Part shown: positions 1 to 9,366 of the stretch, piece after piece
Layout: every line of letters starts with the position of its first letter
Position numbering within the stretch: the stretch's first letter is position 1
NCBI GenBank assembly: GCA_963765265.1
Contig: CAVXVN010000008.1
Coordinates: 124,001-188,000 of the forward strand
Reading direction: 5' to 3'
DNA: 64,000 bases
Source: Bacillus_BD sp963765265
Lineage (GTDB): Bacteria > Bacillota > Bacilli > Bacillales > Cytobacillaceae
Position numbers and translations under genes: made by a program
The notes under the pieces: model-generated
Seen by the model: only the letters and a program-made list of their open reading frames with translations
Databases searched by the model: none
Told to the model about the DNA's origin: nothing

Positions 1-1356
1 TTCATCGCTTCAATGCCATTTTTCAACATATTAATCAAAACTTGTTGTAGTTCACTTTTATTCCCCTTGATCTCTATATCCTCAATTATAGGCGCCATCA
101 TCGTTATATTTTTAGCCATCATTGCATACGAATTCATTAAGTCCATCGCTTTTTCAGCTAATTCTTTTCCATTAATTCTTTCAGTTTGCTCCAAATCAGG
201 CTTTGCCATTGATAAATAATCATTAATAATGGTTTCCGCTCGATTCATTTCATCAATCATTAACCGTATATACATTCGTTCTTCATCACTCATTTGTTCT
301 TTTGAAAGAAATATTTGCAAGAATCCTTTCACAACCGTCATTGGATTTCTGATTTCATGCGCTACGGATGCAGCCAACTGACCAATCGCATTCATTTTCT
401 CTGCACGCTGTAAATCACGACGACTTTTTGATTTCTCCATAATACTCTGCATTTTATCTATAGCATCATCTAAATTATGTAAAAATTTTTTTTGAGGATG
501 AGCATCAAATTGTTCAGAGGTAGCCGTTAACTGTTCAACCAATGTATTCAGTTGTTTAGCCATTAAATTAAATCGTTCAAATACCAGTCCTAGTTCTGAT
601 TGACCCGCAACTTTTAACTGTACATTAAAACGACCCTGACTTAGCTCATTTACGCCATAAATTAATTCATTAACAGGATCTAGTACTTTTGTAAATCTTT
701 TTCTCAGTAAAAAGAAAATGCAAGGCATAATGATAAGGAACATCAAAAGAAGCATGAGTACATTTTCCTTTTGAAATATTGCAATTGACTCCATACTAAT
801 ATCGATCCCAAACACGGCAATGATTTCACCATCTTCATTGGTAATTGGAGATAAGGCAGTTATCCATTTTTCACCTTGAAATGGAAAGTCTTCACTAATA
901 AATGGTTTCTTCGTTCGCAAAACTTGTTGGTAAATCTCCATAAATTCTTCTTGTGCTTGATAACTAGACAATGAAGTCCATCCATATTTATTATTTTCCT
1001 GTGCAGAGGCAACTACAAAGATCTGTATTTCTATTCATTTGCTTACTATCAACGATAAAACTATTTAATGAATGAGGATTCTTTTCATTTAAAATAGATA
1101 ATTTGTTTTTTAAACTTGTAAAATGAGGATCACTTTCATTTTGAGTAGCAGTGACCACTTCCACATCTTCTGGATCTATCGCCGTACTCCATAAAGAAGA
1201 CATATCTAGTGCATAACCTTTAAACTGCTTTTCCAATTGATAGGATTGCAGAAAATAACAAAAAAGAGCGATGATGGCGACGAAAATAAACGAAATAAAA
1301 AAGGCGAAAAAAAGTGTTCGTTTTATCAAAGAAATATTTTTTAGTAAATCTGTCAT
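1..1356 (-). pseudogene. Sensor histidine kinase, frameshifted and cut by the window edge
   Basis: A membrane sensor kinase that would phosphorylate a response regulator. The start at 1356 gives an N-terminal membrane segment and an extracellular sensor region. The frame ends early at 991, but from about 1028 downwards a second minus frame stays open to base 1. It encodes the rest of the sensor, a second membrane segment, HAMP-like sequence, an H-box (AHEIRNP, His codon near 357-359) and the start of the N-box (LINMLKNGIEAM) at the edge. The shift lies at roughly 1024-1036 and needs one extra base (or two missing). The ATP-binding end is outside the window. No partner regulator is visible. 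The break may be a real mutation or a sequencing indel. The kinase call is firm; the ligand is unknown. Confidence 0.85.
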
Positions 1357-1644
1357 AAATCAGCCACCAATTCCTTTTAACATTTCAATTATTATAAAAT
1401 GATACGATCATCATAATTAATCTGAATCTATTTATCACAAATACTACATTTTTCTCCAATCATGCGACTAACCATCAAAAAAGGATGAAAGTTTCAGTTC
1501 ACATAAATTAAACTCCAATACGCTTTCATTAGTAATAAAATATACATCAAGCTTACTAATTCGACAAAATCTACTTTATCCCTTCTAAAAGATATACTTT
1601 TTAAAAAATTCCTACTTTTTCCTCACTATATATAATAGAATTCA
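1357..1644. other. Intergenic region, no gene seen
   Basis: AT-rich spacer between the sensor kinase start and the degV terminator. It should hold the kinase promoter, but I see no clear -35/-10 pair and no coding frame with a ribosome binding site. Confidence 0.5.
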
Positions 1645-1682
1645 TTAAAAAACCACCTGAATATTGATATTCAAGTGGTTTA
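1645..1682 (-). terminator. Terminator after degV
   Basis: Stem AACCAC-TGAATAT pairs with ATATTCA-GTGGTT (1651-1680). It is followed on the minus strand by a T-run and sits just past the degV stop. Confidence 0.85.
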
Positions 1683-1699
1683 ACAAATTTACGATCTCC

Positions 1700-2551
1700 T
1701 TATTCAAAATAATACATAAAGCCTATTGCTCCTGCACCTGTATGAGTACTAATAACTGGAGTTGTATCTTCAATATTAATGATGTCATAACCAGTTCGTT
1801 CTTTAATCGCTGTTTTTATTTTTACAGCAAGGTCATAACCATCTGCATGGACAATACCCACACCTTTTATTACTTTTCCGTTAACATCTTCTGCAAAACT
1901 ATTCGTTAAATATTTAACTACTTGGGCATGACTTCTTACTTTCGCAACAGGTGTATATTCCCCGTTCTCTAATGAAGCGATCGGCTTAATATGTAAAAGG
2001 GATCCTAGAAAAGCAGTTCCTTTTCCAATTCTCCCACCCCTCACCAAGTTCTCTAATGAATCGACTACAATATATAGTCGAGTTTGATGGCGGATTTCTG
2101 ACAACCTATCAATAATGTCTTGCAAACGCTTACCCTCATTTGCCATTTTAGCAGCTTCGATCACTTGAAAAGATAATCCTTTCGTGATAAAACGCGAATC
2201 GATAACGGTTACATTTGTTTCTGTCATATTGGCGGCACTTTGAGCGGACTGTACGGTTCCACTCATTGCACCCGTTAGATGAATCGATAGAACATCGTAA
2301 CCTTCCGAGCCAAGACGATCATACATTTCAAGAAATGCACCTGCAGCCGGTTGAGAGGTTTTTGGTAATTCTTCAGAGTCCTTCATTTTTTGCATAAATT
2401 CAGAAGGTGTTATATCTACTCTATCTGTATATGTTTCACCATCAATACTAATGGTTAATGGCACAATTTCAATATTTAGTCTTTCCAATTCTTCTGTTTT
2501 CATATCTACAGTAGAATCTGTCACAATCCGTATTTTCTTCAGTACATCCAC
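1700..2551 (-). CDS. degV: DegV family fatty-acid-binding protein
   Basis: A 283-residue DegV/FakB-type protein. Members bind one fatty acid and present it to a fatty acid kinase for phospholipid synthesis. Visible family marks are an early VTDST motif, TSQPA near residue 85, the HLTGAMSGT stretch near 115, and a VRGGRIGKG segment in the second domain. Length is normal for the family. The start has a strong ribosome binding site (GAGGAAGTGG). It is monocistronic with its own terminator. The family is certain; whether this copy works with a FakA kinase cannot be told from the window. Confidence 0.93.
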   Translation of the reverse strand: MDVLKKIRIVTDSTVDMKTEELERLNIEIVPLTISIDGETYTDRVDITPSEFMQKMKDSEELPKTSQPAAGAFLEMYDRLGSEGYDVLSIHLTGAMSGTVQSAQSAANMTETNVTVIDSRFITKGLSFQVIEAAKMANEGKRLQDIIDRLSEIRHQTRLYIVVDSLENLVRGGRIGKGTAFLGSLLHIKPIASLENGEYTPVAKVRSHAQVVKYLTNSFAEDVNGKVIKGVGIVHADGYDLAVKIKTAIKERTGYDIINIEDTTPVISTHTGAGAIGFMYYFE

Positions 2552-2645
2552 TTCCTCATAGAAACCATTTACTATTATTATACATGAATAATAATATATA
2601 TAGGGAATTTATTTTTTATTTCCCAGCGCAGAACCAAGTTCCATG

Positions 2646-2680
2646 CACCTCTCACGACTGAAGTCACGAGTGTGCAGGTG
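2646..2680. repeat. Nested hairpin, possible IS200/IS605-type end remnant
   Basis: On the minus strand CACCT...AGGTG encloses a nearly complete inner stem CTCGTGACT / AGTCGTGAG, with G-U wobbles in RNA. There is no T-run, so it is not a standard terminator. The shape recalls the structured ends (omega-RNA region) of IS200/IS605-like elements in bacilli. That resemblance is from memory, and no transposase or TnpB gene is nearby. Confidence 0.4.
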
Positions 2681-2687
2681 TTGATTA

Positions 2688-3437
2688 TCAAATTTCTACG
2701 TTAGTTGGTTTATGTAAGTTTAAATCAGTAGCATTTGATGCTCGCACCCATAAGTAGACGAAATATGTAATTAAAATACCAATTAATACATAACCAAGGA
2801 TGGGAGAACTTTGGTCTTTACCCATAAATTGCAAGAAGTTATTTAAACCGTGGAAAGCAATAGCAATGATAATTGATTGATTATTAATAATTAGCAACGA
2901 TAGGACCATACCTACAACAAACGCATATGTAATTTGTAAGATGGTATCTTCTAATGATTGCCCTCCAAGAAGTTGTAAAGAATGGGTAATAGCAAAAAGG
3001 AAACTTGAAATAATAACTGCCTTTTTATACCCTTTAGATAATAAAACATTTAACATAAATCCTCGAAAGAAAACCTCTTCGATAAAAGCAATGAGAAAAA
3101 GTTGTATGATAAACATTTGGAATAAATCTAGTAGAGAGGCAGTATTTACTCCTTTATTTCCGATAAAAACAATCAATAAAACCAATAGAAGTGGAGAACT
3201 GAGAAATAAAGTAGTTTTAATTGGTTTTAGTTTTTTTACAGAAAAGTAGTTATTCCACTTTCCCTTTTTAACAAAATAAATGCATATACCTACCGCCAAA
3301 GGTAAAAGTCCGATATATTGTAATACTGGACTAGAGGGCATCGTAATCGTTACATACGCTCCATTTACTGTGAAAAAAAAGATTAGTAGTAATTCTAAAC
3401 CAACTATTTTTAATAAAACTCTTTTGTTTACCTTCAT
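2688..3437 (-). CDS. CPBP family intramembrane protease
   Basis: A 249-residue integral membrane protein of the CPBP (CAAX protease and bacteriocin-processing) family, related to Rce1. It has about seven hydrophobic segments. The catalytic motifs are present: EEVFFR (EExxxR) near residue 140, a histidine in FAITH near 165, and FHGLNN near 215. Such proteases may process membrane proteins or give bacteriocin self-immunity; the substrate here is unknown. The ribosome binding site is AAAGGGGAG. The unusual hairpin at 2646-2680 follows directly downstream. Confidence 0.92.
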   Translation of the reverse strand: MKVNKRVLLKIVGLELLLIFFFTVNGAYVTITMPSSPVLQYIGLLPLAVGICIYFVKKGKWNNYFSVKKLKPIKTTLFLSSPLLLVLLIVFIGNKGVNTASLLDLFQMFIIQLFLIAFIEEVFFRGFMLNVLLSKGYKKAVIISSFLFAITHSLQLLGGQSLEDTILQITYAFVVGMVLSLLIINNQSIIIAIAFHGLNNFLQFMGKDQSSPILGYVLIGILITYFVYLWVRASNATDLNLHKPTNVEI

Positions 3438-3546
3438 TTTTGTCTCCCCTTTCTACTCTTTGTATTTTAACATAAATTTCCTATTCTTTCTTTGGCTTTC
3501 TTTTATTCTCTTAAATGACAAATGAAATCGCACCTAAAATAATCCG

Positions 3547-3595
3547 CTCTCCAATTAGCATTGTCACTCTGCAGATTTCAATGCTAATTGGAGAG
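3547..3595. repeat. Perfect 17-bp inverted repeat
   Basis: The arms 3547-3563 and 3579-3595 (starting CTCTCCAATTAGC) are exact reverse complements around a 15-base loop. A second pairing is possible, since TCACTCT in the loop (3564-3570) matches AGAGTGA at 3592-3598. It lies upstream of the CPBP protease gene and downstream of the tatC terminator. The function is unknown. Confidence 0.7.
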
Positions 3596-3636
3596 TGATT
3601 TACTTTACTAAATCCCACTAAACCCTTCTATAACAA

Positions 3637-3680
3637 TAAAAAAATCGAGTATAAAACCTTTGCGATTTCATACTCGATTT
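3637..3680 (-). terminator. Terminator after tatC
   Basis: Stem AAATCGAGTAT / ATACTCGATTT, with a T-run on the minus strand. About 60 bases past the tatC stop. Confidence 0.85.
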
Positions 3681-3738
3681 ACTATGCGATTTCTATTGTT
3701 TGTCCCACATGATCCGGACTACTTAATCATCTAAAAGG

Positions 3739-4500
3739 TTAGTCATTCGCCATAGCATCTTTATTGGCCAATTCTTCTTCCCATTTTTTTTGCTTTTTTA
3801 ACTTACGTTTATAGACAATTTTCGAAAGGTTTACACTTATTTCATATAAAAAGATCAATGGAATGGCTACGATAAAATCAGACATAAAATCTGGTGGTGA
3901 TATAACAATAGCCACTAGTATGAGAATGAAATAGGCATATTTTCGAATTTTTTGCAAAACATATGGATTTACAATTCCTAGTGATGTTAAAAACATAAGA
4001 ACAACCGGCAATTCAAACAATACTCCAAAAGGAATGGTTGTTGTTAATATAAAGCGAAAATACTTCTCAGCAGTAAAATTGGTCGCCATCATCTCTCCAC
4101 TAAGTTCGATTAAAAAGTTCATGATGGTGGGAAAAATAACAAAATAACCAAAACACAAACCCACAATAAAAAGTAGAAAAAGAGCTGGAATATAGGATAG
4201 CGAAATTTTTCTCTCAATTGGTTTGAGAGCTGGCTTAACAAACAACCATACTTGTGTAGCAAGTACTGGAATCGTACCTGCAATAGCAATTACGGCTGCA
4301 ATCATAAAATAAACCCAAACGATATCACTTGGTCCTAATACAATAAGCTTCACATCTAAATCTTTCGTAATAAACTTATAGATTTCTTCCACATAAATAA
4401 AACCAACAACAAAAAAGATAATAAATGCAGCCAAGGTCACAATTAGTCTTGTTCTTAATTCATCTAAATGATCGACAATATTTAATTCTTTATCTTCCAT
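3739..4500 (-). CDS. tatC: Twin-arginine translocase subunit TatC
   Basis: The multi-spanning core of the Tat export machine, which recognises twin-arginine signal peptides and passes folded proteins across the membrane together with TatA. The protein is 253 residues with about six hydrophobic segments. The N-terminus carries the family sequence HLDELRTRL, and FGVLFELPV lies in the third periplasmic/membrane region. The ribosome binding site is GGGGAAG. It follows tatA by 142 bases, with a terminator-like hairpin in between. No Tat substrate gene is adjacent. Confidence 0.97.
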   Translation of the reverse strand: MEDKELNIVDHLDELRTRLIVTLAAFIIFFVVGFIYVEEIYKFITKDLDVKLIVLGPSDIVWVYFMIAAVIAIAGTIPVLATQVWLFVKPALKPIERKISLSYIPALFLLFIVGLCFGYFVIFPTIMNFLIELSGEMMATNFTAEKYFRFILTTTIPFGVLFELPVVLMFLTSLGIVNPYVLQKIRKYAYFILILVAIVISPPDFMSDFIVAIPLIFLYEISVNLSKIVYKRKLKKQKKWEEELANKDAMAND

Positions 4501-4612
4501 GTACTTCCCCTGCCATTTTTTCAGTGAATAAACTAAATATAATAGATATCGTTATGGAAACTAAGGACAGTCCATACTTTTACTTCATTTAATATTGTTA
4601 CCTTTATTCAAG

Positions 4613-4642
4613 AAAAAAGATGTAAGAATAAAATCTCACATC
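4613..4642 (-). terminator. Hairpin with T-run between tatA and tatC
   Basis: Stem GATGTGAGA / TCTTACATC (one G-U) begins right after the tatA stop and is followed by six T residues on the minus strand. It would end or thin out transcription before tatC. Confidence 0.75.
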
Positions 4643-4846
4643 CTATTTAGTCACATTTGTTACTTCTTTCTTTACATCATCAATTTCTTCTACTACATCA
4701 CTTGTAAGTTCACGAGTTGACTTTTTAAATTCACGCAATGTTTGTCCAAATGCACGACCAATTTCAGGTAATTTTTTTGGACCAAATATAATCAAAGCCA
4801 AAACAAGGATTAATATTAATCCAGGAATTCCAATATTTGATAACAT
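4643..4846 (-). CDS. tatA: Twin-arginine translocase subunit TatA
   Basis: A 67-residue pore-forming Tat component. It has one N-terminal membrane helix (about residues 5-20), the hinge FGPKKLPEIGR, an amphipathic helix, and a charged acidic/lysine-rich tail. It works with TatC downstream. The Shine-Dalgarno sequence AGGGGAG lies eight bases before ATG. The AT-rich upstream region should hold the promoter, but no single best -35/-10 pair stands out. Confidence 0.96.
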   Translation of the reverse strand: MLSNIGIPGLILILVLALIIFGPKKLPEIGRAFGQTLREFKKSTRELTSDVVEEIDDVKKEVTNVTK

Positions 4847-5031
4847 ATATACATCTCCCCTTGTATAAACAAATTTAACTCATTTCATTGTATTCATTAT
4901 ATTATAATCTTATTCATAATAGTACAATTGAGTTAAATATTCATGTAAACTTCACAATAAGACATTAAAAATTTACAAAAGGAGGAGCTCTACATTCATG
5001 CTATTCTATCTTCCAGCCAAAATCATTCGTA

Positions 5032-6300
5032 TTAAATGAGTAAATTAAACAAACTACTATCATTATTAATTTCAGTGTAAGAAAATCCCTTTTTGTCCAT
5101 TCTTTGGACTAAATCACTATAATCCTCTTTTTTCTTCAATTCAATTCCAACAAGCGCTGGACCATTGTCTTTATTATTTTTCTTAGTATATTCAAAACGA
5201 GTGATGTCATCGTTTGCGCCAAGAACTTCATCTAAAAATTCTCGTAAAGCACCAGAACGTTGTGGGAAATTAACGATAAAATAATGAAGTAATCCTTCAA
5301 ATAATAAAGATCTTTCTTTAATATCCTGCATTCTTCCGATATCATTATTTCCTCCACTGATCACACAGACAACGGTCTTCCCTATAATTTGATCTTTATA
5401 ATAATCAAGGGCTGCAACAGGCATAGCTCCTGCTGGCTCTACCACAATAGCATGCTCATTATATAACGATAAAATGGATGTACATACTTTTCCTTCAGGA
5501 ACAACGATAATATCATCTAATAATTCATCACAGATGAGTAGTGTTTTCTCCCCAACAACAGCTACGGCAGCACCATCTACAAAACTGTCAATGGAATGTA
5601 ACCGTGTGACCTGATGATTTTTAATCGATTCTTTCATTGAAGCGGCTCCTGCTGGCTCTACCCCAATCATTTTTGTTTCTGGTGAAACACCTTTCATATA
5701 AGTGCTTAAACCAGACATCAATCCTCCGCCACCTATACTACCAAAAACATAATCAATTTTATCTTCACAATCATTTAAGATTTCCACAGCAACCGTTCCT
5801 TGACCAGCCATAACCAATTCATCATCAAAAGGATGGATAAAGGTTCTTCCTTCTTTTTCTGCACAAATCACAGCTTGATTATAGGAGTCGTCAAAGGTAT
5901 CACCTGTTAATACAATTTCGACAAATTCTCTACCGTGCATTTCAACTGAATTAATTTTTTGACTTGGAGTTGTTGTGGGCATGAAAATTTTCCCGTGGAT
6001 TTCAAGATGACGACAAGCATAGGCAACACCTTGAGCATGGTTCCCAGCACTTGCACAAATAACGCCATTCACAAGTTTTTCTTGTGGAAGCATTTTCATT
6101 GCATAATAAGCTCCACGCAACTTAAAAGAGCGTACAACTTGTAAATCTTCTCTTTTTAAATAAACATTACAATTATACTTTTCGGATAATCGTTCGTTTT
6201 TTTGCAATGGCGTATGGGTAACGATATCTTTCAGATGTTGGTAAGCAATGACAATATCCTCCACTTGCAACCATTTCTTTTTTGTAACTTTCTGTTCCAT
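5032..6300 (-). CDS. ilvA: Threonine dehydratase (biosynthetic)
   Basis: A PLP enzyme converting threonine to 2-oxobutanoate and ammonia, the first step of isoleucine synthesis. The protein is 422 residues, the same length as B. subtilis IlvA. It shows the PLP lysine in SFKLRGAY (about residue 60), the SAGNHAQG loop, and the glycine-rich phosphate loop GSIGGGG near 190. The C-terminal ~90 residues match the short single ACT-like regulatory domain (FPQRSGALREFL), so feedback control by isoleucine is likely. The ribosome binding site is GAGGGTGAAG. No T-box leader was seen upstream. It stands alone, without other ilv genes. Confidence 0.96.
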   Translation of the reverse strand: MEQKVTKKKWLQVEDIVIAYQHLKDIVTHTPLQKNERLSEKYNCNVYLKREDLQVVRSFKLRGAYYAMKMLPQEKLVNGVICASAGNHAQGVAYACRHLEIHGKIFMPTTTPSQKINSVEMHGREFVEIVLTGDTFDDSYNQAVICAEKEGRTFIHPFDDELVMAGQGTVAVEILNDCEDKIDYVFGSIGGGGLMSGLSTYMKGVSPETKMIGVEPAGAASMKESIKNHQVTRLHSIDSFVDGAAVAVVGEKTLLICDELLDDIIVVPEGKVCTSILSLYNEHAIVVEPAGAMPVAALDYYKDQIIGKTVVCVISGGNNDIGRMQDIKERSLLFEGLLHYFIVNFPQRSGALREFLDEVLGANDDITRFEYTKKNNKDNGPALVGIELKKKEDYSDLVQRMDKKGFSYTEINNDSSLFNLLI

Positions 6301-6661
6301 ATCTTCACCCTCAATTCATTTCTTTTATCCTTTATTTATCAGTACATTATATCATGAAATTGTCGAATTTCAATTATCAACCATGAAATTGTCGATTCAT
6401 GCCATCGTATTAACAATATTTATTTTTTTCTAAATTTCTTGTATATTTGTTATAATTTATATAAAAGAAATTTGAGAGAATTCAAAGAATATGATATATA
6501 TGTAATATGGGTAGCTTATTATAGTGGAAATAGTATTATAATAATGATCATCACATACGGTGCAATAAGGTAACATGAATAGTTTTAAAGGGATTTTCAG
6601 AGGATTAGGATTATCTTATGCTTTTTTTTAGACGATTAAAACAATTGGGGAGGATTTTACA
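6301..6661. promoter_or_regulatory. Divergent promoter region with a 14-bp direct repeat
   Basis: This region separates ilvA from the small plus-strand gene. CATGAAATTGTCGA occurs at 6353-6366 and again at 6382-6395, 29 bases apart, and the second copy forms part of CATGAA...TTCATG. It is a candidate operator for ilvA. It does not clearly match a CodY box, and no T-box or other riboswitch motif was recognised. Confidence 0.4.
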
Positions 6662-6955
6662 ATGAATAAACGTGCTTGTGCAGAAATGGTTGCAGAAATG
6701 GTAGGTTTAGATTTTGGCTATGTTTTGGAAGCAGCAACATATTTTAATACGATTGACGAAGCGTTTGATTGGATCTATCTTTCAGAAAATAATTTTGAAT
6801 ACAGTCAATTAGATATCATCAAACAATTATCCAATGTTACCATTCAAGAAATGAAAGAACTGGATGCAAATACGCCTGCTGAATATTTGGTTGTGAACAA
6901 TGATCACACCTATATAACAACAGAAGGAATCGCGTATATTCGCATTAAAAGATAA
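6662..6955 (+). CDS. Small conserved-looking protein of unknown function
   Basis: A 97-residue soluble acidic protein with no signal peptide or membrane helix. The Shine-Dalgarno sequence GGGGAGG precedes ATG by about nine bases, and a terminator follows, so expression is likely. The N-terminal half (CAEMVAEMVGLDF) looks helical, and the C-terminal part looks like short beta strands. I do not recognise the family. It sits between ilvA and dfrA. Confidence 0.7.
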   Translation: MNKRACAEMVAEMVGLDFGYVLEAATYFNTIDEAFDWIYLSENNFEYSQLDIIKQLSNVTIQEMKELDANTPAEYLVVNNDHTYITTEGIAYIRIKR

Positions 6956-7035
6956 TCATCTAAACCAATGAAAAAGTGACTTTTCATCAAGATGTAATGC
7001 TAAATTCCCGTAAATGAGTTTTTCCTAAATTCAAG

Positions 7036-7062
7036 AAAAAGCAGCCATATTGGCTGCTTTTT
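7036..7062. terminator. Bidirectional terminator
   Basis: AAAAAGCAGCC...GGCTGCTTTTT forms a stem with a U-run in both directions. It separates the plus-strand small gene from minus-strand dfrA. Confidence 0.85.
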
Positions 7063-7068
7063 GACTTT

Positions 7069-7566
7069 CTATAATAGATCCCTATTTCGCTCATAAATAT
7101 TGAATGAATAGTCATATGGATTTTTTTCATCTTTTGGTCCTTTTTCTTGAGAAATGATTTTCCAATCCACTTCCTTAAAATCAGGGAAAAATGTGTCTCC
7201 TTCAAACTCATCATTAATTTTTGTTATATATAAACGATCTGCGTATGGAAATGTTGCTTTAAAAATTTCAGCTCCTCCAATAACACAAATTTCTTCCTTT
7301 TTTTCCTCAGATAGCTTTAGCAGTTCATCAATTGTATGTATCACTGTACAACCTTCTTGTGAATAATTTTGATTTCTAGTCACAATGATATTTTCTCTAC
7401 CTGGTAATGGTTTTCCGATGGATTCATAGGTTTTTCTTCCCATTACAATCGGATTTCCCATCGTTACCTTTTTAAAGAACTTTAAGTCTGCTGGTATATG
7501 CCAAGGTAATTGATTATTTATACCAATCACTTTGTTATTGTCCATCGCTACAACAAATGAAATCAT
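7069..7566 (-). CDS. dfrA: Dihydrofolate reductase
   Basis: Reduces dihydrofolate to tetrahydrofolate with NADPH, replenishing the cofactor oxidised by thymidylate synthase next door. The 165-residue length is typical. The N-terminus shows AMDNNKVIGINNQLPW and the catalytic acid in PADLKFF. MGRKTYESIG binds NADPH, and CVIGGAEIF is the second nucleotide motif. The ribosome binding site is GGAGGG. It lies 41 bases after thyA and is surely co-transcribed. Nothing suggests a trimethoprim-resistant variant. Confidence 0.97.
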   Translation of the reverse strand: MISFVVAMDNNKVIGINNQLPWHIPADLKFFKKVTMGNPIVMGRKTYESIGKPLPGRENIIVTRNQNYSQEGCTVIHTIDELLKLSEEKKEEICVIGGAEIFKATFPYADRLYITKINDEFEGDTFFPDFKEVDWKIISQEKGPKDEKNPYDYSFNIYERNRDLL

Positions 7567-7607
7567 ATTGACCCTCCATCCAATAGTATCATGATATTTT
7601 CTTTTTC

Positions 7608-8564
7608 TTAAACTGCGATTGGTGCTTTAATCGTTGGATGCGGATCATATCCCTCGATTGAAATATCTTCCATTTCTATATCAAATAATGAATGTTTATC
7701 TTTGTTAATGTGAAGTGTTGGAAATGGTCTTGGTTCACGAGTTAACTGCGTTTCAATCTGTTCAATATGGTTGTTATAGATATGTGCGTCACCTAATGTA
7801 TGGACAAACTCACCTACTTGAAGCCCACATTCATGCGCAATTAAATGCGTTAATAAGCAATAGCTCGCAATATTAAAAGGAACACCTAGAAAAATATCAC
7901 CGCTGCGTTGATATAATTGACAGCTTAATTTCCCATCATGTACATAAAATTGAAATAATGTATGACATGGCGGCAATGCCATTTGGGGAGTGAATTCCGG
8001 TGACCAGGATGAAAGAATTAATCGTCTTGAATCAGGGTTCGTTTTAATCTGATCAATCAAATTCTTTATCTGATCAATTGCTTCTCCTTGGGTTGTTTCC
8101 CACGCACGCCATTGTTTTCCGTAAACTGGACCTAATTCTCCATATTTCTTTGAAAAAGCATCATCACTAAGAATACGTTCAACAAAAGTATTCATTTCTT
8201 TTTCATATATTTGTTTAAATGAATCATCCGTTTGGCTTCGAAGACCAAAATCTTTCATATCAGGCCCTGTATAATCATCACTTTCAACCCAATTCTTAAA
8301 TGCCCACTCATTCCAAATATGGTTATTTTGTTTTAATAGGTAACGGATATTAGTATCCCCATTAACAAACCACAACAATTCACTAGCAACTAAACGGAAA
8401 GGAATTCTTTTTGTTGTAAGTAATGGAAATCCTTTTTGTAAATCAAATCTCATTTGATACCCAAAAACAGATAATGTCCCTGTACCAGTTCGGTCACTTT
8501 TTTGATTGCCATTTTCTAATACATCACGACACATATTCAAATATTCATACTCTGGATGTTGCAA
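7608..8564 (-). CDS. thyA: Thymidylate synthase (ThyA type)
   Basis: Methylates dUMP to dTMP using methylene-tetrahydrofolate. The protein is 318 residues, the long form with the ~50-residue insert seen in Lactobacillus casei and Staphylococcus aureus, unlike the 264-residue B. subtilis ThyB. The catalytic cysteine is in ALPPCHT, and the nucleotide-binding RSGDIFLGVPFN and DAHIY motifs are intact. The start is TTG, with GGGAGTG placed seven to eight bases upstream. First gene of the thyA-dfrA operon. Confidence 0.97.
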   Translation of the reverse strand: MQHPEYEYLNMCRDVLENGNQKSDRTGTGTLSVFGYQMRFDLQKGFPLLTTKRIPFRLVASELLWFVNGDTNIRYLLKQNNHIWNEWAFKNWVESDDYTGPDMKDFGLRSQTDDSFKQIYEKEMNTFVERILSDDAFSKKYGELGPVYGKQWRAWETTQGEAIDQIKNLIDQIKTNPDSRRLILSSWSPEFTPQMALPPCHTLFQFYVHDGKLSCQLYQRSGDIFLGVPFNIASYCLLTHLIAHECGLQVGEFVHTLGDAHIYNNHIEQIETQLTREPRPFPTLHINKDKHSLFDIEMEDISIEGYDPHPTIKAPIAV

Positions 8565-8664
8565 TAGCTACACTCCCTTTTAATCTACAAAAGTTTAACC
8601 TCCTGAGAAAGTAGATTCAATATCCATTTTAACAAAAATCGACAAAGTAGCAAATATATTCTAT

Positions 8665-9366
8665 TTAGGATAATTTGCTTATCAATCGATAAGTTAGAGG
8701 CGCTTTCCTTTTTAGATCTCTTCTGTATTGACCACCAAAATAATAATAGGCAAAACTTTCAGCAAAATATTCTTCTGGATAGGTTAAATAATAACTTATT
8801 CCAGGAAACAGTTGATCCTTTTCTTGATTCCAAATTTCTAAGAAATCACGATGATAACGCAATTCATTAAATATGTAATTATCGATGGAATGAGCCAATT
8901 CATGAAGTTCTAAATTCACTGAACTATGTCCATTTCCTTTATTACTTGCACCGATTTTCACGAGAACTGTTTTACTTCCGCCTAATCCAGGAACATCATT
9001 CCAGGTTGTATTGTTCACATACCCACGTGGAATCATACCAGACAAATGAGAAGCAGTCGGGTTATCCGTCAGTTTACCTGTAAATAATTTAATCACAATT
9101 CCATTTCGATTGATTTCAGCGAGTAGCGAGGAAGGAAGTCTATCTAAATAGGAAATGATTTGCACCGCTTCCGGTTGATTGAAACTCCTATTTGGAAGAA
9201 TAACGATATTTCCGAGCTCTTGTTCTGATGTTAAGTTTAACGAAGTTTTTAATATGGAGTTTGCAGGAAAGTCTTTGAGCTTTATTCCTTGTAAATCAGC
9301 TTGAGAATTCCCCATAAGTGCAAGTGAAAGCAAAACAACACAAAGGAAATAACGCCTTTTTTTCAT
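8665..9366 (-). CDS. Secreted Pro-Pro endopeptidase-like metalloprotease (M34/ATLF-like)
   Basis: A 233-residue protein with an N-terminal signal peptide (residues 1-23). Its catalytic part carries the zinc motif HELAHSID near 159 and the downstream EEYFAESFAYYY segment, which supplies the third zinc ligand and tyrosine. This pattern fits the anthrax-lethal-factor-like fold used by Pro-Pro endopeptidases, which trim proline-rich surface proteins and release cells from surfaces. No matching PPxP-type substrate gene lies in the window. The gene sits between thyA and the terD module. The metalloprotease call is firm; the cleavage specificity is inferred. Confidence 0.82.
   Translation of the reverse strand: MKKRRYFLCVVLLSLALMGNSQADLQGIKLKDFPANSILKTSLNLTSEQELGNIVILPNRSFNQPEAVQIISYLDRLPSSLLAEINRNGIVIKLFTGKLTDNPTASHLSGMIPRGYVNNTTWNDVPGLGGSKTVLVKIGASNKGNGHSSVNLELHELAHSIDNYIFNELRYHRDFLEIWNQEKDQLFPGISYYLTYPEEYFAESFAYYYFGGQYRRDLKRKAPLTYRLISKLS

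Noticed and set aside
1664..1909. Plus-strand frames across degV, topB, yfmR and other minus genes
   Set aside because: They overlap firmly identified genes in antisense, lack ribosome binding sites and have biased compositions.
6301..6661. T-box leader of ilvA
   Set aside because: No T-box core (GGTGG-ACCGCG type) or antiterminator is present.
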